Below, one piece after another: positions 4,305-5,450 of a stretch of DNA of 5,450 bases. The notes beneath the pieces were generated by a model. The model searched no databases. It was not told the origin of the DNA and was given only the letters and a program-made list of their open reading frames with translations. The translations under genes were made by a program, and so were the position numbers. The DNA is from Bacteroidota bacterium. Lineage in GTDB: Bacteria; Bacteroidota; Bacteroidia; 2-12-FULL-35-15. Numbering within the stretch: the first letter of the stretch is position 1; each line of letters starts with the position of its first letter. The stretch spans positions 1 through 5,450 of the forward strand of contig JAHEYA010000193.1 in the NCBI GenBank assembly GCA_023251855.1, in the 5' to 3' direction.

Positions 4305-5450
4305 TCATTTACAATTCAAAATTCGTTTACTGATTGCAGCACCATCACCAAGAGCTTCGGCTTTTATGTAATCATCACATGCTTGCCGGGTATTGCCATC
4401 TTGAAGCAATATATCACCTCGAGCAACAAAAGCTTTTGCATTTTTGGGATCGAGTTCAATTACTTTTGAATAATCATCAGCAGCATTTTTGAAATCTCGC
4501 GTTGCTACACGTAAAACGGCTCTTTTCTCAATTAATTTTGCATCTTTTGGTGCAATTGAAATTGCTCTTGATAGGTCGGAAAGTGCTCCGGTAATATCAT
4601 TTTTGGCAAGTTTGGCTATAGCTCGTTGATCGTAAGCATCAATTGCTTTTGGATTGATCTCAATCGCTTTGTTATAGTCTTTTAGAGCATCTTCATACTT
4701 ATTTAAAAAGTCGAAAGCGTTTGCACGAAGGATGTATGCTTCTATATAATCCGGTTTATTGAATAGTGCACTACTGCAATCTTCAACAACAGCCTGGAAG
4801 TTGGGTAGATCGTATTCAGCACGAGCACGTGTATAATACGCTTTAGAATTGGATGGTTCAAGTTTTAGGAGTATTGTACAATCTTCAACAGCACCGGCAT
4901 CATCACCAATTTCATCGCGAATTTCGGCACGTAACATTAGTGCTCTTGCATCATTAGGCTCTAATGCTAGGCCTTTGTCGTAATCTTTAAGTGCATTTTT
5001 TTTATCACCAAGCTCCCTATATTCTGTTGCCCTGTTAAAATAGGCTGAAGAAAAATTGGGGTTGATTTCAATGAGTTTACTAAGAATATCAATGGCGGAC
5101 TGATGGTCGCCAGTTGAACTGTTTGAAAAAGCTTTGTTGATGTATGCATTACTATACTTAGGATTGAGGCTTATCGCTTTGTCGAAATCTTTGATAGCCT
5201 CCGGTTGTAAATTCTGCAAACTGAATAAATATCCGCGATTGTTATAGATTTCAGCCATTTTAGGTTTTAATTCGATCGCTTTATTATAATCTTCAAGAGC
5301 TTGTTTGTATTGTTTTAACTCACTATAGGCAGAACCTCTGTTAATAAAGGCTTCTACTTTACGTGGATTATATTGTATCGTTTTTGAATAATCAGCAATA
5401 GCAAGATCTGTTTTTCCTTTGGTTGAATAAACAAGTCCTCTGTTATAATA
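4305..5450 (-). CDS. Tetratricopeptide repeat protein, N-terminus outside the window
   Basis: The reading frame is open from the stop at 4305-4307 to the right edge (382 codons including stop). The internal ATG at 5258 is not the real start: the 64 codons before it continue the same repeat pattern (for example ALEDYNKAIELKPK). The visible part is an unbroken series of TPR units of exactly 34 residues, ten complete, each like YxxRGxxxxxxxxYxxAlxDYxKAIeLnPkxxxA. An eleventh, divergent unit ends in ACDDYIKAEALGDGAAISKRILNCK, a C-terminus I recall from Bacteroidota TPR proteins. TPR arrays form a superhelix that binds peptides or proteins. No enzymatic domain is visible, so no specific function can be given. 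Any signal peptide or fused domain would lie outside the window. The peptidase gene follows by 232 bases on the same strand. Confidence 0.93.
   Translation of the reverse strand, partial: YYNRGLVYSTKGKTDLAIADYSKTIQYNPRKVEAFINRGSAYSELKQYKQALEDYNKAIELKPKMAEIYNNRGYLFSLQNLQPEAIKDFDKAISLNPKYSNAYINKAFSNSSTGDHQSAIDILSKLIEINPNFSSAYFNRATEYRELGDKKNALKDYDKGLALEPNDARALMLRAEIRDEIGDDAGAVEDCTILLKLEPSNSKAYYTRARAEYDLPNFQAVVEDCSSALFNKPDYIEAYILRANAFDFLNKYEDALKDYNKAIEINPKAIDAYDQRAIAKLAKNDITGALSDLSRAISIAPKDAKLIEKRAVLRVATRDFKNAADDYSKVIELDPKNAKAFVARGDILLQDGNTRQACDDYIKAEALGDGAAISKRILNCK

Noticed and set aside
5256..5258. ATG as the start of the TPR protein
   Set aside because: The frame stays open upstream to the window edge and continues the 34-residue TPR pattern without a break.

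Overview
The window reads as a piece of a low-G+C Bacteroidota (Bacteroidetes) chromosome. The support is: ribosomal proteins S12 and S7 and EF-G with Bacteroidota-like sequence; A-rich leaders in place of Shine-Dalgarno sites; a TAnnTTTG-type -7 promoter box before rpsL; a TonB C-terminal-domain protein; an M1 peptidase with the GMEHQ / WWPCKDH signature; and several kinds of short intergenic repeat that I associate with this phylum. Genus cannot be set from the sequence alone.

All six genes lie on the minus strand. In transcription order they are: (1) a tetratricopeptide (TPR) repeat protein, open through the right edge, so its N-terminus is missing (4305-5450); (2) a secreted M1-family metallopeptidase with an intact zinc site (2351-4072); (3) a small secreted protein with a TonB C-terminal fold (1884-2285); (4) a 484-base gene-free stretch; (5) the start of the str operon, rpsL (983-1399), rpsG (444-911) and the first 118 codons of fusA (1-356, cut by the left edge). 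The str operon is housekeeping translation machinery. The three upstream genes look like general envelope or periplasmic functions, and nothing visible shows that they act together.

The coding content is ordinary, and I see no defence, mobile or biosynthetic system. The unusual content is in the spacers. Both intercistronic gaps of the str operon are almost filled by arrays of 7-base units: GTATCRR and GNTACTT types between rpsG and fusA, and a TACGAAT type between rpsL and rpsG. The two arrays share the word TTGCTAC. The gap before rpsL holds a 92-base element with two hairpins and a closing stem, plus a separate set of mutually exclusive hairpins. The gap between the TPR and peptidase genes holds a 172-base nested inverted repeat centred on a 22-base perfect palindrome, and a small relic of the same kind sits between the peptidase and TonB-like genes.
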